A stretch of DNA of 64,000 bases from Salinimonas marina (GCF_015644725.1 NZ_CP064795.1:742501-806500), one strand, 5' to 3'; shown: positions 28,138 to 39,414, counted from the first letter of the stretch. The notes: generated from the sequence alone by a model not told the origin. Program-made: numbers and translations.

Positions 28138-28808
28138 GTTTGATTTTCCGCGATCCGGTAACCGGTACCACGCACAGTTTCAATCAAAGGCACATTAAAG
28201 GTTTTATCCACTTTTTGCCGTAATCGGCTGATGTGAACATCAATCACATTGGTTTGCGGATCGAAGTGATAATTCCAGACATGCTCAAGCAGCATCGAAC
28301 GGGTGACCACCTTGCCGCGGTTTCGCATCAGGCATTCCAGTAGCTGAAACTCTTTTGACTGCAGATCAATCTCCGTCTCGCCCCGGGTGACTTTGCGATT
28401 AAGCAGATCAAGGGTAAGATCGCCGACTTTCAGAGACGTCGTAGTATCCTGAACCCGCCCGGCCAGCCCCTCCACCCGCGCCAGTAATTCTTCTACGGCG
28501 AAAGGTTTCGTCAGGTAGTCATTGGCACCTGAACGCAACCCCTGAACTTTATCTTCCACCTGACTTTTGGCACTTAACAGCAATACCGGGGTCTGGTTTT
28601 CTTCCTCGCGTAGGGTGCGCAACACCGATAAACCATCTTCACCGGGCAGCATAATATCCAGAATAATAATATCCCACTGGCTCTGTCGGGCTGCTTCAAG
28701 CCCTTTGGTCCCGTCACTGACTACCGTGGTTTCATGGTCAGCAGCAATAAGCCCTTGCTGGACATGTTCGGCAACCGTTACATCATCTTCAATTATCAAC
28801 GCTTTCAT
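28134..28808 (-). CDS. OmpR-family response regulator
   Basis: 224 residues from the ATG at 28808; the open frame upstream is long but lacks the family N-terminus. Receiver domain: acidic pocket EDD at 7-9, phosphorylated Asp51 in ILDIMLPGEDG and Lys in DYLTKPF. The C-terminal winged helix contains KEFQLLECLMRNRGKVVTR and a terminal RGTGYR hairpin. The partner is the overlapping kinase gene downstream. Confidence 0.9.
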   Translation of the reverse strand: MKALIIEDDVTVAEHVQQGLIAADHETTVVSDGTKGLEAARQSQWDIIILDIMLPGEDGLSVLRTLREEENQTPVLLLSAKSQVEDKVQGLRSGANDYLTKPFAVEELLARVEGLAGRVQDTTTSLKVGDLTLDLLNRKVTRGETEIDLQSKEFQLLECLMRNRGKVVTRSMLLEHVWNYHFDPQTNVIDVHISRLRQKVDKTFNVPLIETVRGTGYRIAENQT

Positions 28809-28906
28809 GATACGCAAATCTTCCCGTAGGCCAAGTGTCCGTTTGGATGCATCGTCGTTAGTTTTACAGCTGCAACCACGAAAACCGATCACTTTGTACA
28901 TTGTTA

Positions 28907-30676
28907 TCAGGCGTTAATTTCAGATTCGCCAGGCGTCTCTCTGGGAAAACACATTTTAGGGTTATAGGGTGTAAAATTTTGAACTTCGCCCCGCTGGGCA
29001 ATTTGCTGCATCTCGCGCCAGTAGCTGGCGGTCAGCAGGTTGCCATGCAAACTTTTAAGCAACTCTTTTAAGTGCCGCTTGCCCACAATAAAATGCTCGA
29101 ATTGCTCGGGAAAAACATCATCTGGGGCCACCGACAGCGTATCAATGGCATAGGGATCCTCGCTTTTTGGCAGGTCCCGAAAGTTACGGTCTTTCATCAG
29201 ACAAATTTCATCATAATCATAAAAAATCACGCGACCTTGCCGGGTAACACCAAAGTTTTTCATCAACATATCCCCCGGAAAAATATTGGCAAGCGCAATT
29301 TGTTTTATACACAGCCCCAGTTCATTGATGGTGTGGCGCACTTTGTCGGGGTCGGTTTCCTGCTCCAGATACAAATTCAGCGGCGTCATTTTCCGCTCAA
29401 TGTATAAGTGCCGTATAATTAGTTCACTGTCGGTAAGCTCAATGCTGGAGGCGCAGGTTTGTTGCAGCTCGGCAAGCAGGTCATTACTCACCCGGTGCCG
29501 TGGCAGCCGAAAATTCACGTATTCATGTGTATCCGCCATACGGCCCACACGGTCTGACATTTTCACCAGTCGATAACAGTCTTTCACATGCTGGCGGGTA
29601 ATTTTTTTGCTTTCTGCAAACTCATCTTTAATGATTTTAAACACCACGCCATAAGAGGGTAAATCAAACACCATCATCACTAGCCCGCGGGTCCCCGCTG
29701 CGGCTTCAAAGCTATCGTTACTGTATTGCAGGTGGTCTAAAAAATTCCGGTAAAACACCGTTTTTCCATGTTTAAAATGTCCCAGGGCCATGTACAGTTC
29801 AAAGTGCTTTTTGTTAGGCAGTAACTCCTGCAAGAAAGCAGTGACTTCCGCCGGGTACAGGGTATCGGCCATAAAATAGGAGCGCGCAAAGCCAAAAATG
29901 ACACTCAGATCTTTGCGGTCGGTAAGCAGGGCATCCACAAAAATAGCCTGACTGGCATTAGTTTGCAGAGCGATTACAAACGGTAGCGTGTGGGTGGGCA
30001 TACAAATACGGCCAATAACATAAGCGGCTTTGGAACGGTAAAAGACAGGCTGAAGCATTTCTACAGCAGTGACACTGGCCAGTTGTTCGGTGGTCAGGCG
30101 CTTACGCAGCGCAACTTCAAGATGCTCCAAATCCCGCTCTATATTTTCAAATGGCACATTAAAGCGGTACACCTTAAATAAAGCCTGATACATCTGGCGC
30201 ACCGTGGTGGTAGGGTCGAAGCTGTTTACCACCTTGTGGCGGTCCTGCCCCGGCAGATAACAACGGCTTGGCTGCAAAAACATGACCGCATCATCAATTT
30301 TTTGGTGACGAAACACCCGCCCGATGACCGAGTTATAGAAGGTTTCGGCCAGTTCAAATTGTGGGTGTCCATCCAGCAAACGGGCATAACATTGTTTCAT
30401 AGTCTGCCAGAACCCATCATTTTGCTGATGAACGGTAATATCCTGATAAATATCGGCTACCGCTTCAGCCAGGCTGGTCTCATAAATGGTAATGCGTTCT
30501 TTTACCGCATTCTGGGTGGCCTGCCACTGGCCTTTTTCAAAGCGCTCCTGGGCACCGCGGGTGATACGAGAAAACCACCGGTAGCTTTGATCAAAGTGCT
30601 GTAATATCCGATAGGCGATACGCCCGGCTATATGTTGTTCGCTCACAGAAAGCCTCTTATTGATGACGTGCAACAT
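28907..30676 (-). CDS. aceK: Isocitrate dehydrogenase kinase/phosphatase AceK
   Basis: 589 residues, the normal AceK length. Signatures include QDRHKVVNSFDPTTTVRQMY, the nucleotide-binding region (GLVMMVFDLPSYGVVFKIIKD) seen here in part as FDLPSYGVVFKIIKDEF, and NIFPGDMLMKNFGVTRQGRV with FYDYDEICL. The single enzyme phosphorylates and dephosphorylates isocitrate dehydrogenase, diverting isocitrate to the glyoxylate shunt. aceA and aceB are not adjacent. An exact GTGGGTGTCC (30361-30370) falls in the coding sequence, where it encodes part of DGHPQFE. Confidence 0.95.
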   Translation of the reverse strand: MLHVINKRLSVSEQHIAGRIAYRILQHFDQSYRWFSRITRGAQERFEKGQWQATQNAVKERITIYETSLAEAVADIYQDITVHQQNDGFWQTMKQCYARLLDGHPQFELAETFYNSVIGRVFRHQKIDDAVMFLQPSRCYLPGQDRHKVVNSFDPTTTVRQMYQALFKVYRFNVPFENIERDLEHLEVALRKRLTTEQLASVTAVEMLQPVFYRSKAAYVIGRICMPTHTLPFVIALQTNASQAIFVDALLTDRKDLSVIFGFARSYFMADTLYPAEVTAFLQELLPNKKHFELYMALGHFKHGKTVFYRNFLDHLQYSNDSFEAAAGTRGLVMMVFDLPSYGVVFKIIKDEFAESKKITRQHVKDCYRLVKMSDRVGRMADTHEYVNFRLPRHRVSNDLLAELQQTCASSIELTDSELIIRHLYIERKMTPLNLYLEQETDPDKVRHTINELGLCIKQIALANIFPGDMLMKNFGVTRQGRVIFYDYDEICLMKDRNFRDLPKSEDPYAIDTLSVAPDDVFPEQFEHFIVGKRHLKELLKSLHGNLLTASYWREMQQIAQRGEVQNFTPYNPKMCFPRETPGESEINA

Positions 30677-30797
30677 TGCTGCGATATCAGTTAAAAGGTT
30701 AATGTAGCCTGCCTGTGCTTAAAATAACATGGGTAAAATGGCTGGAAGGAAGGGGCTGACCAGATGCGACCGGTCAGCCGAAGTGATACCGGCGGGG

Positions 30798-31472
30798 TTA
30801 GTTGGTGGGCATCAAATAGATTTCGCGCACGCTGTTACGCTGGTTCGCGTCGATGGCGAACACCACGGCATCGGCCACATCCTGAGGTTGCAGCTTGTCA
30901 TCTTTGGCTTCATCAAAGAATGGGGTATTAACCACGCCCGGACAAATTGTGGTACAACGCCCGCCCCATTCCTTCATCTCTTCGGCCAGATTCTGACCAA
31001 AACCGTAGGCAAACCATTTTGAGGCGCCATAAATAGAGCCCTGAATAGGCCGGCGGCCGGCAGCGGAACTGGTTAAAATAAAGTGTCCGGTAGTTTTGCG
31101 CAGATGCGGCAGGGTCAGCTGAGCACTCCATAATAAGGCTTTGATGTTAATATCCACCATCGAGTCCCATTCTTTCGGGTCGCCATTTTCGGTTCCAGCC
31201 TGAGAAACACCTTTACCGGCATTGGCAAAGACCACATCCAGCTGACCATAGTGTTCGATGGTCTGTTTAACAACCTTCTTCTGCTCGTCATAGCAGGTAG
31301 CATCAGCAGCAAATGCCACGGCATTATCTTTGCCAAGCTCCTCCACCAGGGCGTTGAGCTTATCCTCGCTACGGGCAGTTAACGCCACTTTATGTCCGGC
31401 TTTAACCACTTCCTGTGCCGTGGCTTTACCGATGCCACTGGAAGCACCAGTAATAAGTACAATTTTAGACAT
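30798..31472 (-). CDS. Short-chain dehydrogenase/reductase
   Basis: 224-residue classical SDR: cofactor motif TGASSGIGKA at about 8-17, NAGKG, and catalytic Ser (TSSAAG) with YGASK. The substrate is unknown. It lies 24 bases after another SDR gene on the same strand, so the two are probably co-transcribed. Such pairs often respond to general stress, but nothing here proves that. Confidence 0.82.
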   Translation of the reverse strand: MSKIVLITGASSGIGKATAQEVVKAGHKVALTARSEDKLNALVEELGKDNAVAFAADATCYDEQKKVVKQTIEHYGQLDVVFANAGKGVSQAGTENGDPKEWDSMVDINIKALLWSAQLTLPHLRKTTGHFILTSSAAGRRPIQGSIYGASKWFAYGFGQNLAEEMKEWGGRCTTICPGVVNTPFFDEAKDDKLQPQDVADAVVFAIDANQRNSVREIYLMPTN

Positions 31473-31496
31473 GAGATTCCTTATAATTTAGTTGAA

Positions 31497-32372
31497 TTAG
31501 CCAGCGCGGGTACTACCGCCCAGCAGAGTGATGATCTGACCCGTCAGATAGCCCGAGTCGGCGTTAGAGGCCAGATATACATACGTAGGTGCCATCTCTT
31601 CGGGTTGCGCCGGCCGTCCATAAGGTGTTTTTTCACCAAAATGTTTGGCGCTTTCGCGGCTGCGTTCTGCCGGATTTAAGGGGGTCCAGACCGGGCCGGG
31701 CGCCACACAGTTTACTCTGATTCCACGTTCAACCAGCTCTTGTGCCAGGGTTTTGGTGAAGGCATGGATCGCCCCTTTGGTAGATGAATAGTCCAGCAGT
31801 CCGGCTGAGCCTTCCAGTCCCGTGATAGAACCGGTATTGATAATGGTTGCGCCTTTGGTCATATGCGGCAGGGCAGCTTTGACCATCTTAAAGTAACCAT
31901 AGATGTTGGTCTGAAATGTTTTATCCCATTGTTCAAAAGACAATGATTCCACATCCGCCACATGATTTTGAAAGGCCGCATTGTTGACCAGAATATCCAG
32001 TTGGCCAAACTGTTTAAGAGTGTCATTGACGACTTTTTCACAATCGCCCTGGTCGGTAACATCAAATGGAATCATCAGAGCTTCACCGCCCGCCTGTTGC
32101 ACATGCTTGACGGTAGCTCTGGCATCCTGCTCTTCTTCAGGCAAATAGGTAAATGTAATTTTTGCGCCCTCACGGGCAAACAGTACAGCCACAGAACGTC
32201 CAATACCTGAATCGCCGCCGGTGATCAATGCTACTTTTCCGGAAAGCTTACCGGCACTCTTGTAATCTTCAGCGGTAAATTCGGGCCGTGGATCCATAGA
32301 CTGTTCTTCACCGGGAAGCTCGCCAGTATCCTGTTTTGAAAACGGCGGGGTAGGGTATTGTTGGTCAGACAT
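31497..32372 (-). CDS. SDR oxidoreductase, YghA-like
   Basis: 291 residues from the ATG at 32372, which has AAGGAG eight bases upstream. A long Pro-rich N-terminal extension (PTPPFSKQDTGELPGEEQ) precedes the Rossmann motif TGGDSGIGRSVAVLFAREGA; NNAAFQ, YSSTKGAIHAF and the C-terminal YLTGQIITLLGG follow. The extension and motifs match YghA/YdaD-type enzymes, tetrameric NAD(P)-dependent aldehyde/alcohol oxidoreductases linked to stress in other bacteria. Confidence 0.83.
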   Translation of the reverse strand: MSDQQYPTPPFSKQDTGELPGEEQSMDPRPEFTAEDYKSAGKLSGKVALITGGDSGIGRSVAVLFAREGAKITFTYLPEEEQDARATVKHVQQAGGEALMIPFDVTDQGDCEKVVNDTLKQFGQLDILVNNAAFQNHVADVESLSFEQWDKTFQTNIYGYFKMVKAALPHMTKGATIINTGSITGLEGSAGLLDYSSTKGAIHAFTKTLAQELVERGIRVNCVAPGPVWTPLNPAERSRESAKHFGEKTPYGRPAQPEEMAPTYVYLASNADSGYLTGQIITLLGGSTRAG

Positions 32373-32815
32373 AGTCACACTCCTTAGCGTTACGAAATAC
32401 CAGTATTGGAACACATGGCAATGCAGGAGCTGTTCCAGCTATGTAAGGCCTGGCGGACAATAAAGCAAAGAAGGCGGTGGGAGGAGGGAGCCTGTTATTC
32501 CGCCCTGTTTTTAACCAGCAGGTCTAGTTGCGAATATTTCTTGCTGCCAACCGGCTCCTGCTCAGCTATCTGCTTTTCGCTTTGGTGGTTATGAGCGGAT
32601 TTGTTTCACGTCCCCACGCATAAGCACACTATCGCTAAGCCACAAAGATAGCCACACAGATAGTCACATTACCACAGCCCGGGTATTGAAAGGGTGAGTA
32701 AGAATTCAGGCAGGCAAAAGTACCGCGTTTTGCGAACGCAGTTGATTGCTTGACTACCGGCCGCCATCGCAACAAAGGCGCCTGGAGCAACACTGACGGG
32801 AGGAAATGCCGGCGT
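32373..32815. other. Intergenic region without recognised features
   Basis: The promoter for the two SDR genes should lie here on the minus strand but I cannot place it. A plus-strand frame at 32406-32594 has no ribosome site and no recognisable product. Confidence 0.4.
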
Positions 32816-33675
32816 TCAATCAGGAGCTTTTAAATAAGTACGCAGGCTTTCCCGGCTGTATTCGGGCGATGCATCAAAGAACAGGTTAAGAAGGTTCATG
32901 TGGCCTGCGCCAAAGATAACCAGAATCCGGTCGCCGGGGCGGCAGGAACCCGCTGAATATTGCGAAAAATGCGTAAATTACGATTAAACCAGCGGCCGGT
33001 TTCAAAGTCAGCCCCGAAGTATTCATTGTCTTCACTTTCAAACTTGAAGTGGCCTATAAGGTAATTCCCTAGCGATTGCTTTAGGTGTTGTTCATCGTTC
33101 AGGCGCAGTAATTCTGTGGCGATATTATGAGATTTGTAGGCGGGCTCACCATTATCAAATCGCAGAGAAGTATCAGGATTGTTCTTGTAAAACCTGCCAA
33201 ACTCGGCCACTTTCGTTTTATCGTTGAACACTGCCTCGATATTCGGGTACATCTGCCCCCATGTATCTGCGGCAAAGAGGGTTTTATGCCCGGATTTTTT
33301 CGCCAGCCTAAAGCCAAACTGGTAAACCTCCCCAGGCGGCAGCGCCGCAGGCAGACCCGGTTGCCCGGCCAGGTAGTTTGAGTAAGCCTTGGTCAGTTCG
33401 TTTTGCTTTGTTACCCGATGCTCGACCACAATATGTGTAGGGTTGAAGGTCATTAATTGTTGACAGATATCTTCAAGTTGGCGTTGATAATCAGCCGATA
33501 ACACATCAATTTTATCGTCATCGCTCACTTTTACTGCATCAAGGTTGGGAAAGTGAAAATGAAAGGTTCCCAGGGTAACCACCCTTATAGGCTCTTTAAC
33601 CGGCGCAGATGTTTCACCGAATCCGGCCAAAGGAGCAAAAATCAGCGATAACGTTATAATAATTCTAAACAACAT
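32816..33675 (-). CDS. DUF5694 family exported protein (one-base frameshift)
   Basis: A signal peptide (about 1-20, ending LAGFGETS) is followed by VVTLGTFHFHFPN and HIVVEHRV, typical of the DUF5694/TraB-like group. As read, the frame stops at 32896. Adding one base to the CC at 32934-32935 changes the tail to GDRILVIFGAGHMNLLNLFF and continues to a stop at 32816, giving 286 residues. The restored GAGH segment is a conserved feature of the family, so the truncation is probably a sequencing error. Function unknown; possibly metal-dependent. Confidence 0.72.
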
Positions 33676-34105
33676 TTCATTACAGAGTTTAACAATGATG
33701 CCCCAATTCTAGGAAGCGCCGGCAAACACGCAATTGTAAAAATGTAACGAGCGTTAACAGAATAGGATGGCGCTGCTGGTTTTATTTGAAAAATTTATGG
33801 TCACTGAAATAAAACGTTAGCGAACCAGAATTATTGCGCACCTCAGAGGGCTTAATGCCGTGATAATCGCGCAGGTTGTAAAGGGGGTAAAGTTACCCAC
33901 CTCCGGGGGAGTCAAAGCTCTATGCGACCAAGGTCTGTCACGCTATTTTTTGCTTCTAAATTATGCTATTGATATAGTTTTTGGCAAACACAGCGTCTGA
34001 TCTAGCGAGCTTTTTTCCTCACTTAATCGCACTTTAACGAAGGCTGGCGTTTATGCGCGCTGGTTAAGTCTTATGAAGCGAATACAGGCCCACTGGTAGC
34101 CCGGG
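33676..34105. other. Divergent intergenic region upstream of the large hybrid kinase
   Basis: It must carry promoters for both the DUF5694 gene (minus) and the kinase (plus). The only structure I see is the inverted repeat GGGTAA/TTACCC at 33885-33898. No ORF is supported. Confidence 0.4.
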
Positions 34106-37100
34106 ATGACGAAACTCATAATGGATAAACTATACGTCGATAATTTGCTGGCCGGCGCAGACGATCTGGCTTTGCGTTTGGAAGCGTTTAACTGGTCGAG
34201 TACAGGTCTTGGGCCTTACGAAACCTGGCCTGCCAGCCTGCGCTCAGTGGCAGCGATGGTATTGGAAAACCGTTTCCCCATGACGCTGTGGTGGGGCCCG
34301 GATCTTCTGCACATCTATAATGAAGCTTATTTGCCTGTCTTAGCAGATAAGCACCCTCACGCTCTGGGTCAGCCCGCCGCTGAGATCTGGCAGGAAATTT
34401 GGCACATTATTGGTCCGCAAAGTGAGTACGTGCTTTGCGGTAAAGGGGCTACCTGGAATGAGCATTTGTTTTTACCGATGAATCGCAAAGGCTTTATAGA
34501 AGAAACGTATTTCACCTTTTCCTATAGCCCGGTACGTGATGATGCCGGTGGTATTGGCGGGGTGTTGGTAACCTGTCAGGAAACCACCTTACAAGTGCAA
34601 AGTGAGCGTCAGTTATTATTGCTGCGCGATCTTGGCGCCCAGCCCACCCCGGAGTCGGCGGAGGAGGCCTGCAACATGGCAACCCTTGTGCTGGCTCGCA
34701 ATGATGCTGATTTTCCATTCGCCATGTTGTACCTGATTGATGCCGATGGTCAGCAAGCCAGTCTGGTGGCGTCAGCAGGGCTGGATGATTACCAGGGCCC
34801 CGGCACGCCAGAGGTGATTATTTTTGATAAGAACAATGCACAAACCTGGCCCCTGGCTGAGGCGTCGGCCGATAGCCCGTTGGTACTCAATGATGTATTG
34901 GATAAGGTAGGCACCATGCCGGGCGGTCGCTGGGAACAGCCCCCCGAACAGGCGGTTGTGGTGGTTTTGACCGGCTCTGGCAGCAAGCCCTATGGGTATC
35001 TGGTAGTCGGCTTGAGTCCGCTGCGGGCATTTGATGATGCTTACCAAGAGCTTATCCGGCTTACCGCCGATCAGATAGACCGAGCGATAGGCAGTGCCAG
35101 AGCGTATGAAGAAGAGCGTAAACGGGTGGAAGCCCTGGCCGAGCTGGATCGCGCAAAGACTGCTTTTTTCCTGAATGTCAGCCATGAATTGCGGACGCCG
35201 CTGACGTTGATGCTGGCCCCTACAGAAGATGCCCTTCGCGCCGCCGAGCCGGTGCTGGCGCCCACCGAGCTGAAATTGGTGCACCGCAATGCCCTACGCA
35301 TGCTTAAGCTCGTCAATACACTGTTGGATTTTTCCCGTATTGAAGCAGGCCGTACCGATGTCAGCTTTAAAGCGACCAACCTTTCTCTTAAAACTCAGGA
35401 GCTTGCCAGTACCTTTCGTTCTGCTATTGAAAAGGCCGGACTGTCGTTGGTGGCGGATATGCCAGAGCTTGATGAGCTGGTGTACATTGATGAGGAAAAA
35501 TGGGAAAAAATTGTTCTCAACCTGCTTTCTAATGCACTGAAGTTTACCTTTGAAGGGAGTATTCGTATTGCGCTACGTCGGGTAGGCTCGAAGGTGGAGT
35601 TACAAGTACAAGATACGGGTATAGGCATTGTTAAAGAAGAATTACCGCATATATTTGATCGCTTTCATCGGGTAAAGAACGCCCGGGGGCGAACCCATGA
35701 GGGAACCGGTATAGGTCTGTCGCTGGTACGTGAACTGGTTAAGCTACATGGTGGCAACATAAACGTGCAAAGTTCTCCCGGAGCGGGCACGACCTTCACC
35801 ATACGCCTGCCGTTTGGCAGTGAGCATCTGCCCCAGGAGCAAATCAGTTCACCACAAAAACTGGCATCGACCGCCATCGGCGTCCGGCCTTATATTGAGG
35901 AGGCCCTAAGGTGGTTGCCAGAGTCACCAGATACCTCGTGGGAGTGGGAAGTGCCCGCCACCGAGGGGACTTCGAATAACGCCCGCGCTGGCGAGCATGG
36001 TCAGGAGAAACCTTGTGTGCTGGTGGCAGATGATAATGCTGACATGCGTGATTATCTGCGACGATTGTTAGAAAGTTATTGGACCGTGGAGGCGGTGAGC
36101 GATGGGGAAGCGGCCCTTCAGCGGGTGCTAAGATCTCCGCCCGATTTGGTCTTGACCGATGTCATGATGCCCAAAGTTGACGGCTTTGAGTTATTACAGC
36201 AGCTTCGGGGTAATGAACTGACCAAGAGTATTCCGGTTATCTTACTGTCCGCCCGCGCCGGCGACGAAGCCCGACTGGAAGGGCTTGAAGCCGGCGCGGA
36301 TGATTATTTGGTTAAACCATTCTCGGCACGCGAGCTGACGACCCGGATCGCCGCGTGTTTAGAGCTTGCCCGGGTGCGCCGGGAAGCGGCCGAAGCATTA
36401 AGCGAAGCTAATGCCCGCCTCAAGCAGGAAGATCGTCGCAAAGATGAGTTTCTGGCGATGCTTGCCCATGAGCTTCGTAACCCCCTTGGTGCGATTAGTA
36501 ATACCGTGCAACTTATGGAGCTACACTGCGATACCGCGAACCGTCGGTATCTGAATATTTTGACCCGCCAGTCCAGTATTCTTCAGGGGCTGGTCAATGA
36601 CTTGCTAGATGTTTCGCGCATTACCCGGGGCCTGGTAGAGATTAAACGGGAACAAACCGACCTGGTTCAGATTGCTGCTCATGCGCTAGAAAGTGTTCGG
36701 CCATTGATGGAGGATAATGATCACGTACTGAGCCTGGCGTTACCGGATGAACCGCTCTACGTGATAGGGGATACGGTTCGGCTTGAACAAATACTGGTGA
36801 ATCTGCTTACCAACTCGGCCAAGTACACCGACCCAGGCGGAATGATTACGCTTGAGTTAGCATGCCAGCGTGACCAGGCGGTATTAAGGGTAAAAGATAC
36901 TGGCATTGGTATGACCCTGAAGTACTGGAGCAGGTGTTTGATCTCTTCAGACAGGTCGAACGGGGGCTGGATCGTTCCAAAGGCGGACTGGGGATTGGTC
37001 TGACTATCGTTCAGCGATTGGTAGAGCTGCACGGCGGCCAGGTGGAAGCCTACAGTGATGGGCTCAACAAAGGGTCAGAGTTTTTGGTAACGTTACCACT

Positions 37101-37512
37101 GGCAACATCAGATAATGCTGTTGAAGTGCAGACTGAGCAAACCCACCCCGGCACCGTGTGCTGCAAGCGTGTATTGGTAGTGGAAGACGATGAGGACATT
37201 GCCGAAACGCTTTCTTTGCTGCTGGAGCTGGCCGGACATCAGGTTGTTATCGTCCATGAAGGCAGTGGTGCGCTGGCGCAGACAAAGGAATTTCAGCCAG
37301 ATGTGGTGCTATTGGATATTGGACTGCCGGGGATGGATGGCTACGAAGTAGCCAGACGGTTGCGTGAGCAATCTCCCGAAATTACTTTGGCTGCGTTAAC
37401 CGGCTATGGGCTGGAGTCTGATCGCAAACGCGCCGAAGCCGCTGGTTTTAACGCTCACTTTGTAAAGCCGGTGGATATGGAAGCATTACGCATATTTGTG
37501 AACGAATGTTAG
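34106..37512 (+). CDS. Soluble double hybrid histidine kinase (one-base frameshift)
   Basis: Two overlapping frames join when one C is added to CCC at 36915-36917 (ATG ACC CCT GAA GTA), giving 1135 residues. Order: PAS-like domain (about 30-165), GAF-like domain (175-330), HisKA with His360 (NVSHELRTPL), HATPase (NLLSNALKF, GTGIGLSLV), receiver with Asp685 (LTDVMMP), a second HisKA with His788 (LAHELRNPLG), second HATPase (NLLTNSAKY, GLGIGLTIV), and a terminal receiver (LLDIGLPGMDGYEV). There is no membrane helix. Two complete kinase cores in one chain are uncommon. The output partner and signal are unknown. It stands alone. Confidence 0.85.
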
Positions 37513-38298
37513 CCCCACAGAGGGCTTAAGGGCTTAACAATACACTGCAGGCGTTTCAGAACCGGTAAGTTGCCGGGACGGGTCTGGACTTATTGTAGGC
37601 AACCCCTTCGTTGCAATAAGCACTAATCACCCTCCACCGGGAACTCATAAATACCACGTTTAGACCTCGCAGTGAGAACCACCAAAGCTCAATAAATAAT
37701 CAGCAAATAGCCAGGACACCCACTAAATAGCCAGGACATCCATAAAAGCAAATAGCCAGGACACCCACTAAATAGCTAGGACACCCACTGTTTCAGATCT
37801 ACCAAGACCGATGGACAGCCGACTTGATAAGTGCGATAGGTAAATCATCTGTCCAGGATGGTAGATTCAGTCGGTAGAGAGCGTTTTAATCGAAGGTATT
37901 ACTCTGAGAAAGAGTGACTTAGACCGGCAATTTGAAGGAAATAACCAGGAGAACGACAGTTATAACTCCATTAGAAAAAGAAACAAAGACCACACAGGCA
38001 AACTCTCAATAAATAGTAAGAAACAGGAGGCCCATTTGCAGGATTTCAATAGCCATAGTGCAATCATTACCAAAGTATAGAAACCACACCATAACTTGCT
38101 CAAGTCGTAGTGCAGTAATCTAGCTTTGCTCAACAAACTCTATGTATGGATATTATTCATCTCGGTGAGTAGAAGTTTGATTAAACTGAGCAATATGACA
38201 AGCTTTTAAAGCCCGGGGCGTATGGATAAACGGAGGCGGCGCAAGTACGCGACTTAATCGACTTTTTACCACAAAACTTTTTGGCTTTAATACGGCTT
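37513..38298. other. Non-coding region between the hybrid kinase and the transposase
   Basis: It contains the decamer array at 37703-37790. No gene is supported elsewhere, and no terminal inverted repeats of an insertion sequence were recognised next to the transposase gene. Confidence 0.55.
37703..37790 (+). repeat. GGACACCCAC array with 20/25-base units
   Basis: Exact decamers start at 37714, 37759 and 37779, with GGACATCCAT at 37734. Each is preceded by AAATAGCCA or AAATAGCTA. Steps of 20, 25 and 20 bases indicate a 45-base dimer partly duplicated. The unit shares nothing with the other arrays except the decamer. Confidence 0.85.
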
Positions 38299-39273
38299 TC
38301 AGACAGCATCTAACATTCGATTATTCAACTTCCTATGAACCAAATCCAGGCTTATGCGCGTGCCAAACTGCTGTTCAATACCTTCTACCAGCCAGTGCCA
38401 TTGCGCTTGGGAAAGCCGGGTCTTTTTCAGTATCGGTGTTGAACTAGCAGCCAGGCTGGATTTGTTGTGTAGAAACTGCTTACAGGTAAGGTTAACCAGC
38501 GCGAGGTAATCTTTTAAATGGAAGGGCAAGGCAGAAAATGCAGCAGGTTGGCCTGCCTCAGTAAACGCAAATAGCTCTTGGGGTTGTTGATTCTGCCGAA
38601 CGGCCCGGATTCGTTTTTTGATACTGGTATGACAGGAACCTTGAGGTGTGGTTGCTAAACCTGCGCGTACCGGGTTCAAATCCACGTATGCCATACACGC
38701 GGCCAGCGCGGCTTCATCCAGTAATGCCTGAGATTTGAATCGCCCCTCCCAAAAGCGGCCGGTGCAATTATCTTCTTTATTCGCCTGCCGGGCGATGAAT
38801 TCGTTGAGCAGTCGCATAAACCAGCTGATGTCGTACAGGCGTGAACGATAAATCTCCGCGGTACTTTTCACCGCTTCTGTTTCGGCTGTGGACATGGCTT
38901 TTCTTTCGGTGAGGTTTAGATAGCGGTTGGTCAGCACCGTGCCCTTATGAAGACGATGCCAGCGCTCTAGAACTTGTTCGGTCGACCACTGGCAGGCCGC
39001 TTGGCGGTCCACATGTAATACAACATGGGTGTGATTGCTCATGACCGCGTAAGCACAGATATCAATGGCGAATACAGTCCCTAAGAACAGCAGCCGGTCT
39101 TCCACCCATTGTCTTCGGTGCTCGTATGACTGTCCGGTATGCTTGTCTTTGCCACACAGGAACGCGCGGCGCACGCAGCGGGAGACGCAATGATAATAAG
39201 GTGTTTGCGATAGCGATATCAGAGATTTTCGGGGAAGTGGCACAGCAGGCTGCTCCGCTAAAGTACAAACCAT
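38299..39273 (-). CDS. IS200/RAYT-like Y1 transposase
   Basis: 324 residues of the Y1/HUH family (Transposase_17/REP-associated type). The HUH histidines are in AVMSNHTHVVLHVD (about 97-110). Other marks are CTGRFWEGRFKSQALLDE and AYVDLNPVRAGLA, typical of the RAYT-like proteins common in Alteromonadales. Several helices contain Tyr (for example SRLYDISWF) but I cannot say which is the nucleophile. These proteins usually exist as single-copy genes associated with dispersed palindromic repeats. Arrays of the GTGGGTGTCC decamer lie 0.5 kb downstream and 1.2 kb upstream, in opposite orientations. Confidence 0.85.
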   Translation of the reverse strand: MVCTLAEQPAVPLPRKSLISLSQTPYYHCVSRCVRRAFLCGKDKHTGQSYEHRRQWVEDRLLFLGTVFAIDICAYAVMSNHTHVVLHVDRQAACQWSTEQVLERWHRLHKGTVLTNRYLNLTERKAMSTAETEAVKSTAEIYRSRLYDISWFMRLLNEFIARQANKEDNCTGRFWEGRFKSQALLDEAALAACMAYVDLNPVRAGLATTPQGSCHTSIKKRIRAVRQNQQPQELFAFTEAGQPAAFSALPFHLKDYLALVNLTCKQFLHNKSSLAASSTPILKKTRLSQAQWHWLVEGIEQQFGTRISLDLVHRKLNNRMLDAV

Positions 39274-39414
39274 TATAGTGTCTGCATTTCAGCAGTAAGA
39301 AAACTGTATCTAATGCCGGGCAGTGAGTGTCCAACAACCTGTATGAGTCTAAATCAAGTTCTAAACGGTAATAACTTTAGCTCTACGTAATTTAATGAAG
39401 GGACAATAAACATA

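Noticed and set aside
38299..39273. Complete insertion sequence with terminal inverted repeats
   Set aside because: I saw no inverted termini or target duplication near the gene; RAYT-like genes normally lack them, so only the CDS is annotated.
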